Numbered from the stretch's first letter, positions 8,011 through 16,691 are shown. The stretch: 64,000 nucleotides of DNA from JALZVT01 sp964634815 (GCA_964634815.1 CAZWMD010000015.1:15852-79851); one strand, 5' to 3'. Notes: a model not told the origin generated them from the sequence alone. Translations and numbers: made by a program.

Positions 8011-9219
8011 CTAGAGACCAAGTACTGCTTTGGCAATAACGTTCCGCTGAATTTCGTTCGAGCCGCCATAAATGCTGGCAGCTCGTCCGAAGTTATAGTC
8101 GCTTAAGGCACGCAGCGCATAGGGATCGCCAGGTGGGCTCATATTGCTTTCGCCAGCCACCAGGTCGAGCTCAAAAGGCTGGGAATAGTAACCAACAGCT
8201 TCAACCCTGAGGATTTGAATCATCTGTTGTATCTCCGTCCCGAGGATTTTCAGCGCTGACGCTGAATCCCCAGGGTTATTGCCTGCTGCAAGCTCTGAGA
8301 GAATCCTCGCTTCCATTGTAGCCAACGATTCCAGTCGAATTTCTGCTTCGTTGAGGCGAGTAGTGAAATCGCTGTCCTGAAGCAGCGTTTTCCCCTCGGA
8401 GCCCATCTCGCGCTCTGCAAAACTACGCAGTGCTTCAATCGCTTTACGAGAACCCGCGACACCGGCTATGCCTGCACGCTCATGGCCGAGCAAGAACTTG
8501 GCATAACCCCAGCCTTTGTGCTCCTCGCCGATGAGATTACTTACGGGCACTCGAACGTCCGTGAAGTAAACCTCGTTCAAGTGATGCAGGCCGTCGATTG
8601 AAACTATAGGTTTCACTTCGATACCGGGAGTTTTCATATCGATCAGCACAAAACTAATGCCGTGTTGCGGTTTGGAACTGCCATCCGTCCGTACGAGGGC
8701 AAAGATCCAATCTGCCTTGTGGGCGTTAGTCGTCCAGATTTTTTGGCCATTCACCACGTAATCATCGCCATCGCGTACCGCCGCTGTTTTCAGCGAAGCA
8801 AGGTCAGATCCACTGCCTGGCTCGGAATAGCCCTGACACCACCAGGTGCTGCCATCGAGAATACCAGGCAGGTGCTGATCTTTTTGTTCCTGACTACCAA
8901 AGGTATAGATCACCGGACCCACCATCCCAAGACCAAACGGCATGAGCATGGGCGTTCCGGCCAGCGCGAGCTCCTCAGAGAAAATGTGTTTCTGGGTAAT
9001 GTCCCAGCCGGTCCCGCCATATTCCTCGGGCCAGTCCGGCGCCACCCAGCCACGCTCAAACAGAGCGTTGTGCCAGCGGGCACCATCCTTTCGTTTGATG
9101 CCAAAGCCTAGTGAGGCAGCCTCTTGCAATTCTGGGGTCAAAGCCTCTTTGATAAAGTCGCGAACTTCCTGGCGGAAAGCATCCGCTGCACTATCGGTCT
9201 TCAAACTGGTGGCGCTCAC
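8011..9219 (-). CDS. Acyl-CoA dehydrogenase
   Basis: 402 aa FAD enzyme introducing a 2,3 double bond into an acyl-CoA and passing electrons to electron-transfer flavoprotein. Family segments are YSEPGSGSDLASL and GQKIWTTNAHKADW (middle beta domain, FAD and CoA contacts), DVRVPVSNLIGEEHKGW, and the C-terminal AASIYGGSNEIQRNVIAKAVLGL that contacts FAD across the dimer. The start is GTG with GAGGG seven bases upstream. It resembles the long FadE types of steroid and branched-chain degradation rather than short-chain enzymes. A PNPOx-like gene lies just upstream on the same strand. Confidence 0.93.
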   Translation of the reverse strand: MSATSLKTDSAADAFRQEVRDFIKEALTPELQEAASLGFGIKRKDGARWHNALFERGWVAPDWPEEYGGTGWDITQKHIFSEELALAGTPMLMPFGLGMVGPVIYTFGSQEQKDQHLPGILDGSTWWCQGYSEPGSGSDLASLKTAAVRDGDDYVVNGQKIWTTNAHKADWIFALVRTDGSSKPQHGISFVLIDMKTPGIEVKPIVSIDGLHHLNEVYFTDVRVPVSNLIGEEHKGWGYAKFLLGHERAGIAGVAGSRKAIEALRSFAEREMGSEGKTLLQDSDFTTRLNEAEIRLESLATMEARILSELAAGNNPGDSASALKILGTEIQQMIQILRVEAVGYYSQPFELDLVAGESNMSPPGDPYALRALSDYNFGRAASIYGGSNEIQRNVIAKAVLGL

Positions 9220-9291
9220 ATCGAGACCCTCTTTTGGTAACGTGTATTGGACTTGTATTCACAGAACCCGCTTCCGGCTTTCAAATCTGTC

Positions 9292-9825
9292 CTACTGAAT
9301 CGCAGGTGTTGCAGCCGCCATTTTCTCTCCGTCGTAGACAATTTTCTTGGTTGGTATGAATTCGACAACAACCCGGCGTGGAGAATCCAGAAATTCTACA
9401 AACTGTTCGACTAAAGCTGTGTTTTCGGCGCCCCGCAGTTTCTTGGCGAATTCAGGATAGAACCAGTCCTTGATCTCACGATTGGCCTTGTCATGAATCA
9501 CCGAGATACCTTTGTAGGTTACCGTCTTTCCAGGGCCCATATCTGTTCCAGCGCTGCTGATACAGACGCAAGTGCGAGGATCGCGGCGAATGGCCGGAAA
9601 ACGTAGTCGCTGCTCCGCACCGGTCAACCATAACCGCCCATCACCTGTATCCAGGTAGCTCATAATCACCCCAACTGGCTCACCTGCCTTGTTGGTCCAC
9701 ATAAAGGTGCACTCTTTCTGCTTTTCACGTAACTCAAACTCTCTGGACGCATCCAGCGGGTATTGAGTAACATCCTCGTAGTCTTCCGCGTATTCGTTAT
9801 TACCAGGACGAGATTTTTGGGTCAT
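9292..9825 (-). CDS. Pyridoxamine 5'-phosphate oxidase-like flavin-binding protein
   Basis: 177 aa, split-barrel fold of the PNPOx / flavin reductase-like group. Recognisable parts are the strand FMWTNKAGEPVGVIMSYLDTGDGRLWLTGAEQRLRFPAIRRDPRTCVCI, common in F420/FMN-binding split-barrel proteins, and the late VVVEFIPTKKIVYDGEKM. Such proteins bind FMN, F420 or haem and act as small oxidoreductases. It lies 72 bases upstream of the acyl-CoA dehydrogenase and is divergent from the Rieske oxygenase. The start ATG has GAGGA upstream. A vitamin B6 role is unlikely. Confidence 0.82.
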   Translation of the reverse strand: MTQKSRPGNNEYAEDYEDVTQYPLDASREFELREKQKECTFMWTNKAGEPVGVIMSYLDTGDGRLWLTGAEQRLRFPAIRRDPRTCVCISSAGTDMGPGKTVTYKGISVIHDKANREIKDWFYPEFAKKLRGAENTALVEQFVEFLDSPRRVVVEFIPTKKIVYDGEKMAAATPAIQ

Positions 9826-9956
9826 AGTTCCTCACCACCTTGAGTCAATTTGCTTCGAACGTCGTTAAACAGGCGTCAATTTATCAATATTCTGGCACCT
9901 AGGAAAATATGGTAAAACTAGCCCAGGCACTCAAGATCTGACACACAGACCCTCCT

Positions 9957-10004
9957 GAGCAGAAGCAGCAGCACAAGCACAAGCAGAAGCAGAAGCACCA
10001 GCAG
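9957..10004. repeat. Imperfect GCA-rich short repeat in the Rieske oxygenase leader
   Basis: About eight variations of AGAAGC / AGCACA in a row, ending 18 bases before the ATG at 10022 and followed by AAAAAAGGA, the probable ribosome binding site. It contains no stop codon or hairpin. The purine-rich simple sequence could vary in copy number by slippage. Confidence 0.75.
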
Positions 10005-10021
10005 TAAAAAAGGAATCACCC

Positions 10022-11389
10022 ATGGCCGAAGCCAAACACCCAGATATTATCGCCAGCTGGCCAGAACAAACCCTGCGAGGGCATAGAATCCCGGGGGATC
10101 GATACACCTCCAAAGCCTTTGCCGACGAAGAGTTTGAGCAGATGTGGACAAAAGTCTGGCTGCTGCTCGGCCGGGAATCCGAGCTTCCCAACCCCGGAGA
10201 CTGGCAGCGAGAAGATGTTGGTCCAGAGTCGTTCCTGATGGTTCGGCAGAAAGACAACAGCGTTAAGGCCTTCTACAACGTCTGCCAGCATAGAGGCAAC
10301 CCGCTCGTTGCAGAACCCAAGGGGCACGTGAAGCGATTTGTCTGTCGATATCACAGTTGGGCTTTTCTACCCGACGGAGAGCTCAATTTTGCCCCTGATG
10401 CTGATGACTTCCCTGAGGGAAATCCCTGCGGCAAGCTGCGTCTTGAAGAGGTTGCCTGCGAGACGTTTGCTGGTTTTGTCTGGATCAACATGGATACCAA
10501 TTGCGTATCCCTGAAGGAATACCTGGGCCCCATATGGGAAGACTGGCAGCGCTGGGATATCCACACATGGAAACGCTATTCTGCAAAAACCACCACGCTA
10601 CCTTGTAACTGGAAGGTAGTGCTCGACAATTTCAACGAGTCCTATCACGTGCCTACAGTACACCTGGCGGCAACCCCAGCTACCAAACGCAATCAGATCA
10701 TTGGCGGCGTAAATACCAACTACAAAGAAACCCGGTTCGATCTCTCTAACGAGGGGCACAACCGCATGGTGATGCAGGGTGGCTTCGGAGTTGGCTCCGT
10801 TGACAAAGAAGGCAACATCCTGGAGCCCCTGGCAAGCCAACTCCGCCAGTGGGAACTGGATCCCGCTGACTTCAAGGGTCGTCCTGAAGCAACACGAGAA
10901 GCACTGCAAGAAGCTAAACGGAAGCTCGGAGCGCAACGAGGCTATACCCACTACGACAAAATTCACAATGAAGCCTTCACTGACGCCTTTCATTACACCT
11001 TGTTCCCGAACTTTGCCGTATCTATTTGGGCAGACGGTTTCCACTTTTTGCGAGCGCGCCCACACGCAACCGATCCAGAACAGTGTGTGTTCGATAACTG
11101 GTGGTATGCCAGCCAACCCGAATCAGAGACAGCTCCAGTAGACACCAACACGGGTATGGTCGATCGCGACGCTGAGGTACCACACGAGGTGTTTTCAGTA
11201 GGCGAACAGTCGATGGGGAAAACCATCGACGAAGACATCGCCGTCTTTACCCGCCAACAGACCGGCTTCCGCTCTCGCGGTTTCAAAGGGGTCTACCTGT
11301 CCAATCAGGAAAGCAGAGTTCGTCGCTATCACGAGCTCATTGATGACTACATTGAAGGCCGCAGACCACATCCCGACAGCAGCAAGTAA
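10022..11389 (+). CDS. Rieske [2Fe-2S] aromatic-ring-hydroxylating-type oxygenase, alpha subunit
   Basis: 455 aa. The Rieske cluster ligands are Cys88 and His90 (NVCQHRG) and Cys108 and His111 (CRYHSW). The mononuclear iron site starts with His209 and His214 in NFNESYHVPTVH, with the bridging Asp just before (LDNFNE). The family hydroxylates or demethylates aromatic or other organic substrates with O2 and electrons from a separate reductase. No ferredoxin or reductase gene is adjacent, so the electron source must be elsewhere. It is divergent from the PNPOx-like flavoprotein, which could be related. The leader carries a short simple repeat. Confidence 0.93.
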   Translation: MAEAKHPDIIASWPEQTLRGHRIPGDRYTSKAFADEEFEQMWTKVWLLLGRESELPNPGDWQREDVGPESFLMVRQKDNSVKAFYNVCQHRGNPLVAEPKGHVKRFVCRYHSWAFLPDGELNFAPDADDFPEGNPCGKLRLEEVACETFAGFVWINMDTNCVSLKEYLGPIWEDWQRWDIHTWKRYSAKTTTLPCNWKVVLDNFNESYHVPTVHLAATPATKRNQIIGGVNTNYKETRFDLSNEGHNRMVMQGGFGVGSVDKEGNILEPLASQLRQWELDPADFKGRPEATREALQEAKRKLGAQRGYTHYDKIHNEAFTDAFHYTLFPNFAVSIWADGFHFLRARPHATDPEQCVFDNWWYASQPESETAPVDTNTGMVDRDAEVPHEVFSVGEQSMGKTIDEDIAVFTRQQTGFRSRGFKGVYLSNQESRVRRYHELIDDYIEGRRPHPDSSK

Positions 11390-11391
11390 CA

Positions 11392-11405
11392 GGCGGTTTT
11401 CCGCC
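11392..11405 (+). terminator. Short hairpin after the Rieske oxygenase
   Basis: GGCGG-TTTT-CCGCC, 5-bp stem, three bases after the stop codon, without a T-run. It could be a weak 3'-end structure; the following nadK may be read through. Confidence 0.25.
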
Positions 11406-11447
11406 GTGAAACAAGGCTAGACTAGGCCCAAAAGGTAGGGGAATAGG

Positions 11448-12218
11448 TTGAGCAAGAACATCTGTTTTGTGGCCAGCACCAGTCCTGATGCTGAGCAGGC
11501 AAAAGCCCTGCTGGAAGACCGATACGCGTCAGTTACCGCTGACCGCGAGGCAGCAGATGTCATCGTCGCACTCGGCGGTGACGGCTTCATGCTCGAAGCA
11601 ATCCATCGCAATATGTCTCGCGACGTGCCAATTTACGGGATGAATCGCGGCACCGTTGGATTTTTGCTCAACTCTTATCAGGAAGACGGCCTTCTGGAAC
11701 GTATAGCCAACGCAGAGGAAGAGGTACTGCACCCACTGCACATGAGAGTCACCACAAGCTCGGGCAGTCAACACCACGCCTACGGCTTCAATGAGGTCTC
11801 TCTGCTGCGACAGACCCGCCAGGCCGCCAATCTGGAAGTCAGCATTGATAACAAGGTTCGCATAGAGAATTTGATGTGCGACGGGTGTCTGGTTGCAACC
11901 CCCGCCGGCAGCACCGCATACAATCTATCGGCACACGGCCCAATTCTTCCTATCGGCTCAGGAGTGCTCGCACTAACCCCAATCAGCGCCTTTCGCCCAA
12001 GGCGCTGGCAGGGTGCTGTACTCCGCCAAGACGCAACCATAAAACTAACAGCGATCGATCACCAGAAACGTCCGGTGAGTGCGGTCGCAGATTTCCATGA
12101 AGTCCGAGATGTGGCCGAGGTCGAGATTAGCGTTGCGCCCGACAAGGAAGTGACCTTGCTGTTCGATGCAGATCACAACCTTGAAGAACGCATTTTAAAC
12201 GAACAGTTTATTCCCTAG
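11448..12218 (+). CDS. nadK: NAD kinase
   Basis: 256 aa cytoplasmic enzyme phosphorylating NAD+ to NADP+. It has GGDG at residues 43-46, the FNEVSLLRQ segment, and CDGCLVATPAGSTAYNLSAHGPI, the NAD-binding and catalytic region. It is shorter than the usual gammaproteobacterial enzyme (about 290 aa), and its wording (HPLHMRVT, LTPISAFRPRRW) is that of the short type I associate with Alphaproteobacteria, which may mean transfer or simply the lineage. The start is TTG, with AGGGG upstream. It is convergent with the PiuC-type gene. Confidence 0.95.
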   Translation: MSKNICFVASTSPDAEQAKALLEDRYASVTADREAADVIVALGGDGFMLEAIHRNMSRDVPIYGMNRGTVGFLLNSYQEDGLLERIANAEEEVLHPLHMRVTTSSGSQHHAYGFNEVSLLRQTRQAANLEVSIDNKVRIENLMCDGCLVATPAGSTAYNLSAHGPILPIGSGVLALTPISAFRPRRWQGAVLRQDATIKLTAIDHQKRPVSAVADFHEVRDVAEVEISVAPDKEVTLLFDADHNLEERILNEQFIP

Positions 12219-12262
12219 TCAGTCACATCTGCGCTATTAAAACGCCGGACTGTTCGCAACTA

Positions 12263-12281
12263 GTTATTGATAATCATTCTC
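12263..12281. promoter_or_regulatory. Fur-box-like operator between convergent genes
   Basis: GTTATTGATAATCATTCTC matches the 19-base Fur consensus GATAATGATAATCATTATC at 16 positions. It lies between the stop codons of nadK (12218) and the PiuC-type gene (12309), not in front of any recognised gene, so its target is unclear. Confidence 0.6.
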
Positions 12282-12308
12282 AACACGAGCAATCTAGTCA
12301 GGTTTCGT

Positions 12309-12983
12309 TCAATCGGGTGCCTGCATATTCACGTCCGCCCACATACGCAACAAACGTTGCCGGATGCCGCCGATGGCCACTGCCGTTTCAGGCTTCGAGC
12401 CTTGAATCTCAGCCTGAGCGGCCGCAAGGTCGAATTGCAGCTCGCGCAGTTCGCTGGATCTGATACGACTCTGCAACCAGCCCACAACCGCCAACCTCTG
12501 GCCTCGGGTAACCTCCGTCACCTGATGGGCATCGCCGCTGGCATAGACCACGATGTGACCTGCAGGCAATCGAATACTGTCGGTGCCAGCGCTATTGGCA
12601 AGCTCCAGCGCGCCACCGTCGTAGCTTGCGGGATCCGACAGAAACAGAGTGAAAGACAGGTCTGTTCTTATGCCGTCAATAAACGCCTCATCCGTATGCC
12701 ATCCATAGTGCATACCTTTTTCGTAGCGCGAAATGAGCATTCGTCCCATGTGCACGGGTAAGGCCGCTGCACAGAATAGCGAGTTGGCTAACAAGGTCCG
12801 ACGCACTTTTTCGGTAACCGCTTTCACTGCAGGCGCATCACTTTGGCCTTGCAGGTTTGACTTGACCGCTCGGGCGCCGGCGCCCGCTGTCGCTGCGCCA
12901 TCAACAAAGGTCGCGGCTTCAAGCGCATCGATAGCAGCCTCAACTTCCGCCGCATCAAGCACATCTGCAATGGTTATCATCAT
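12309..12983 (-). CDS. piuC: Fe(II)/2-oxoglutarate-dependent PKHD-type hydroxylase (PiuC/YbiX family)
   Basis: 224 aa from the chosen ATG at 12983, where the MMITIADVL start matches the family; a longer TTG start at 13019 adds 12 residues. It shows the iron-binding HxD (His96, Asp98 in GWHTDEAF), the distal His153 in DAHQVTEV and the 2-oxoglutarate Arg in the next strand (TRGQRLA). Members are typically iron-starvation induced and located with TonB-dependent siderophore receptors; no receptor is present here. It is divergent from a lipoprotein gene 65 bases away. A Fur box sits just beyond its 3' end instead of its 5' end. Confidence 0.9.
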   Translation of the reverse strand: MMITIADVLDAAEVEAAIDALEAATFVDGAATAGAGARAVKSNLQGQSDAPAVKAVTEKVRRTLLANSLFCAAALPVHMGRMLISRYEKGMHYGWHTDEAFIDGIRTDLSFTLFLSDPASYDGGALELANSAGTDSIRLPAGHIVVYASGDAHQVTEVTRGQRLAVVGWLQSRIRSSELRELQFDLAAAQAEIQGSKPETAVAIGGIRQRLLRMWADVNMQAPD

Positions 12984-13048
12984 GCTTTTAGTGTCGCCGA
13001 TTGCGCGATACTTGGCCAATCAGAACTGTTTTCAAGGAGCCCCGTTGT

Positions 13049-13903
13049 ATGAACTCTAAATCAGCTAAATCCAGACCGCTAAAAGCCCGAAAGATCTGGC
13101 GCAACCTTGAGGCCACAGGACTCATCGCGTTCGGCAGTCTCGCAGGCTGCAGCGGAGAGGGTAATGAGCACCGAGCCGCCTCTGATGCAGATGCTGCACA
13201 GGTTGTGGAGGGATCTACCGGTATTGGAGAAGGCGCCGGCGAGGGAGAAGGCGCGATAAATTCCGCGTTGACCGCTGCAGACGATGTGGCTTATCTCACT
13301 CAACTGGGTTTAATGCGCGGTCATCTCTGGGTTGGACACCAGCTGTATCAGAACAACCTGCACGGCATGGCAATTACCCATATGAAACATCCAAAGGCAG
13401 AACTCTATAGCAGTCTAAAAGAACCTTTTGATATACGTCGAGTGGATGGTTTTGCAGCGGAGCTCGAAACACTGGCAAGCAGTGTCGAGAATAAAAAGCC
13501 GGCGGTAGAGGTTGAACAGGCCTATGTGGCCCTTACGTCCGCCATCAAGCGCACGGAACTCGGTGCCGACACAATGTCACCAGGCCTTGTGGGTGAAGTG
13601 ATTGTTGCACTGTTGCGAACGGCTGGCGAGGAGTACGCCATTGGTGTTGTTGATGGCAAGATCAATAACCTGCATGAGTACCAGGATGCCCTGGGCTTTA
13701 CCAAAATCGCTGGTGAGTGGTCACGCAGCGCAGCTTTCGCCAACAATAGCGAAGCCACTGCAGCCGCTGCACGAATCCAGTCGATTCTTACTGACCTGGA
13801 CGCAATGTGGCCCGCACTCGACCCAGAAGGTGCTCTGCCTCACAAAGCAGCTCAGCTGTTTGGTGCCGCAGCGCGCGTCGAGATTGAGACTCTCGGCTTG
13901 TAG
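13049..13903 (+). CDS. Predicted lipoprotein of unknown function with a His/Met-rich segment
   Basis: 284 aa starting at ATG 13049, with AAGGAG eight bases upstream. A basic N-terminus and hydrophobic stretch end in the lipobox SLAGC (Cys34). A low-complexity GEGAGEGEG linker follows, then an all-helical domain with a conserved-looking motif GHLWVGHQLYQNNLHGMAITH and MKHP that is rich in His and Met and could bind metal. I do not recognise a named family with confidence; I recall similar helical segments near iron-uptake genes, but this is a weak memory. The divergent PiuC-type neighbour fits an iron link (inference). Confidence 0.75.
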   Translation: MNSKSAKSRPLKARKIWRNLEATGLIAFGSLAGCSGEGNEHRAASDADAAQVVEGSTGIGEGAGEGEGAINSALTAADDVAYLTQLGLMRGHLWVGHQLYQNNLHGMAITHMKHPKAELYSSLKEPFDIRRVDGFAAELETLASSVENKKPAVEVEQAYVALTSAIKRTELGADTMSPGLVGEVIVALLRTAGEEYAIGVVDGKINNLHEYQDALGFTKIAGEWSRSAAFANNSEATAAAARIQSILTDLDAMWPALDPEGALPHKAAQLFGAAARVEIETLGL

Positions 13904-13905
13904 CG

Positions 13906-16059
13906 TTAAAGCGCAGTTACGCTCACTGCAACCCCGGTCATATGTGCCTGGTTGGAAAGTGGCTCAAAGCTGTCTGGACCGGATGGCAGTAACTGGTTGC
14001 AATTCACGCCCGGCTTGGCGCGAGCGTTGCGCATACCGCTGGTCTGGCCTTGCCCTCCACCATGAGTCATGGCCACCACTCCGGGCATGAGAGTTTTGGT
14101 GAATTTGACCTCGGTTTCTAACGCACCCTGAGCATTGCTTAAGCGTACTCGATCACCATCGCCAATTTGCCGTATTTCGCCGTCTAAAGGATGCATAAAC
14201 AGATAGTTCTGATCTCGATCATGGCGTTTGAGTTTATCCACGTTCGCATACCAACTATTAAAGCTATAGCCGTCGCGCTTGCTGATGAGTTTTAACTGAT
14301 CCGCTGGTTCTGCCGAGAGTTCATTGAATAGTTTTTCCATCCGCTCAATTGCATCGACGAATACTTCCGGACAACAATCGATTGACTGATCGTCATGCTG
14401 TATGCGGGAAAACAACTCATCAGGATCAGAACGCTCAAGAGCAATGACCTGCTCACGTTTTAAATCTGCAAATGAGTGGCCACGAGAACGAAGCATAGTA
14501 TCGATGCGTGCCCACATGTTGGGTCCATCGGGATCATCAAACGCAGAACGACCACCAATGCGTTGCGAAAGCTGCTCCCAAATCCACCAGTCAGGTTTGC
14601 GCTCGTAGGCAGGCGGCACTACGGCTTCGGTGAACTGTACGCTTGGCTCGTATTGCATACCCAGCCCCACAATATTTATATCTTCGCGCTCAAAGGCACC
14701 AGCAGCAGGAAGGATATAGTCAGCATACTCCCCTGTTGCATTGCGGTAGATGTCGACACACACCAACAGATCGAGCTCGTCTAGTGCAGCACGCATTTTC
14801 TGTTCGCCGCCAATTGACAATACCGGGTTACCACTACTGACAAACAGCGCTTTAACCGGGTCTTGGTCATTACTCAAATAGTCAGCCATCAGGTTACCCG
14901 GTAGAGCTATTCCGGCTCCGGGCGCACGCATAACACCGCCAAAAGGTGTGTCTATAAATTCACCCGCATCGCCTCGGCCGGAGGCCGCCGCTCGCTCATA
15001 GAAACCTTGCGAATAGAAGTTCCCGCCCCGCTTGCCCAGATTACCCGTAACCAGAGACAGCATATGTACCAGCCAGTACGCGAGCGTCCCTTGCCGCCCC
15101 ATATTTACACCGGTAGACATGTGCACACAGGCACTTTGAGCTGAAGCAAAGCTGCGGGCCAGATCGCGAATTGAATCTGCCGGGATACCCGTGATAGATG
15201 CGACTCTTTGGGGAGGATAGGCTGCAACAAACTGCCGAAGCTCATCCACGTGATGACCATGACGCGCGGCTAGCGGGTCAAAACCCTGGGTAGCATCAAT
15301 CTCTGCCAGAAGCGCGGCCAGCAGGTACACGTCGGTGTCGGGCTTAATTTGCAGCACACTACCGGCACTGTTCGCAGATTCAATAATCCTGGGATTGACG
15401 TAAATGACAGATGCGCCTCGATCTTCCGCCGCTTTCAGATGTTTCATCGGATGCGGAATAGAGACAAAGCTCATGTGGCTGATCGATGGATTCTCCCCAA
15501 GCAACAACACAAAGTCCGAGTGCTCAATGTCGGGCACCGGATGCAAGGTACGAGTGCCAAAAACCGCATGACTGCCGGCAAACTTGTTGGAGCAATCCTG
15601 AGTGCCAGAGCTGAAGAATTTGGTCGCACCGGCTTGCAACATGAAACTGGCGTAGCTCGGACCCAACAAGGTATTGAATGCCCCGGGGTTGCCTGAATAC
15701 CCAGCAACCGCCGAAGGGCCGTAGGCGGTTTGTATGGTTTTTAGCTTTTCGGCTATTTCACTGAGTGCCCGATCCCAGGAAATTTCCTCAAACTGGCCCT
15801 CAGCAATTTTTTTCTGCGGCTTTCGAAGCCGGTCTGGATCGTTGTGAATATCGAGGCCATAAATGCCTTTGTTGCACACAAAGCCCTTTGATACCGGGTG
15901 ATCTTTGTCTGCCCTGAGATTGACCAGTTGGTTGTCCCGGACAGTTGCAATGAGCCCACAGGCAGGCTCACAGACGCGACAAAAGGTTTTCTTTTCGAGA
16001 TCGGCTGAATCGCCTGTTGTCTGTGTCCCTGTTGTCTGTGTCCCTGTTGTCTCCGACAC
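13906..16059 (-). CDS. Molybdopterin-dependent oxidoreductase, [4Fe-4S] catalytic subunit
   Basis: 717 aa of the DMSO-reductase superfamily. A [4Fe-4S] cluster is bound by Cys27, Cys30, Cys34 and Cys62 (CRVCEPAC and VCNKG). The molybdopterin domain follows, with LLGENPSISH, FVSSGNPVLS and the C-terminal cap (MPGVVAMTHGGGQG, GVNCNQLLPS). There is no twin-arginine signal, so it is probably cytoplasmic. No iron-sulfur or membrane subunit genes are adjacent, as in stand-alone formate-dehydrogenase- or assimilatory-type relatives. The N-terminus carries a threonine/glycine/glutamine repeat encoded by a 15-base tandem repeat. The substrate is unknown. It is convergent with the preceding lipoprotein gene at a spacing of 2 bases. 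Confidence 0.92.
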   Translation of the reverse strand: MSETTGTQTTGTQTTGDSADLEKKTFCRVCEPACGLIATVRDNQLVNLRADKDHPVSKGFVCNKGIYGLDIHNDPDRLRKPQKKIAEGQFEEISWDRALSEIAEKLKTIQTAYGPSAVAGYSGNPGAFNTLLGPSYASFMLQAGATKFFSSGTQDCSNKFAGSHAVFGTRTLHPVPDIEHSDFVLLLGENPSISHMSFVSIPHPMKHLKAAEDRGASVIYVNPRIIESANSAGSVLQIKPDTDVYLLAALLAEIDATQGFDPLAARHGHHVDELRQFVAAYPPQRVASITGIPADSIRDLARSFASAQSACVHMSTGVNMGRQGTLAYWLVHMLSLVTGNLGKRGGNFYSQGFYERAAASGRGDAGEFIDTPFGGVMRAPGAGIALPGNLMADYLSNDQDPVKALFVSSGNPVLSIGGEQKMRAALDELDLLVCVDIYRNATGEYADYILPAAGAFEREDINIVGLGMQYEPSVQFTEAVVPPAYERKPDWWIWEQLSQRIGGRSAFDDPDGPNMWARIDTMLRSRGHSFADLKREQVIALERSDPDELFSRIQHDDQSIDCCPEVFVDAIERMEKLFNELSAEPADQLKLISKRDGYSFNSWYANVDKLKRHDRDQNYLFMHPLDGEIRQIGDGDRVRLSNAQGALETEVKFTKTLMPGVVAMTHGGGQGQTSGMRNARAKPGVNCNQLLPSGPDSFEPLSNQAHMTGVAVSVTAL
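16013..16052. repeat. 15-bp tandem repeat in the 5' end of the molybdopterin oxidoreductase gene
   Basis: The unit CCTGTTGTCTGTGTC occurs exactly twice (16013-16027, 16028-16042) plus ten bases of a third copy. It is in frame and encodes the TTGTQ repeat near the start of the protein, ahead of the first cysteine ligand. Copy-number changes would keep the frame. Confidence 0.95.
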
Positions 16060-16109
16060 GGCTGTGCTCCTGTTACCCCAGTTAGACGTAACTTAACACG
16101 CCTTGGGGC

Positions 16110-16598
16110 CTAGAAACGTAGCAAGACCACCTTGCTGTCGGCGAGGTCTAAAAGCTCCTGATCACTCAATGGAGAGGAATTCCAGCCTTCCAGGCCATCG
16201 CCTGCAGGCCCTTTGTGAAACAGTAGCAAGGTGTCACCGATAACCTTGAAGTTGGTTGGATCCAGCTCTCTCTCCTTGCCGTTGGCAAGACTGAAAGGAC
16301 ATACCTCGTAGCGAGGCCGATACCGTTCAGGGTTTTCGTTGAACAGCTCAACCTGATCTTCTGAGGTGAGGTAATACACCCGACCATCATGGGCCACCGC
16401 AAAATCCGGAGAGCCGCGTTCAGCCTTTCCTTCTGTGAAATAAGAGACAGGGCTGTAGCCGTCGATGAACGCCTCATGTATCTCTGGCACAGGATCGGAT
16501 GCCATAGCACCACTGGTAACGCCCAGCCCCAGCACTAAACCACTAAAAAACATAGTGATAAGCGGCCGGACCAACATACTGGTGATCTGAATTCGCAT
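16110..16598 (-). CDS. Secreted YHS-domain protein
   Basis: 162 aa. A signal peptide (residues 1 to about 33, ending GAMAS) is followed by a YHS-like domain: INGYSPVSYF-type opening (here IDGYSPVSYFTEGKAERGSP), then VYYLTSEDQVELFNENPERYRPRYEVCPFSLANGKE. The domain is often found in copper/metal or sulfur enzymes; in stand-alone secreted proteins its role is not known. It lies 50 bases upstream of the molybdopterin oxidoreductase on the same strand, so the two may share a transcript. The family's usual GGYCA motif is replaced by EVCPF here. Confidence 0.82.
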   Translation of the reverse strand: MRIQITSMLVRPLITMFFSGLVLGLGVTSGAMASDPVPEIHEAFIDGYSPVSYFTEGKAERGSPDFAVAHDGRVYYLTSEDQVELFNENPERYRPRYEVCPFSLANGKERELDPTNFKVIGDTLLLFHKGPAGDGLEGWNSSPLSDQELLDLADSKVVLLRF

Positions 16599-16691
16599 GT
16601 CTGCATCCCAAAACCCTAAGTATAAGACCTAGACCCGTGGAAGTCCCGGAAGTTCAGGTGTACTCACTTACCAGACCCCACCACAGACCCC

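Noticed and set aside
12267..12761. Plus-strand 164-codon ORF starting just inside the Fur box
   Set aside because: It is antisense to the PiuC-type gene, has no ribosome site and no family-like sequence. The Fur box may still drive RNA here, but not this protein.
13906..16059. Assigning the molybdoenzyme as formate dehydrogenase or nitrate reductase
   Set aside because: Cluster motif and domains fit the superfamily, but no partner subunits or substrate-specific residues support a particular enzyme.
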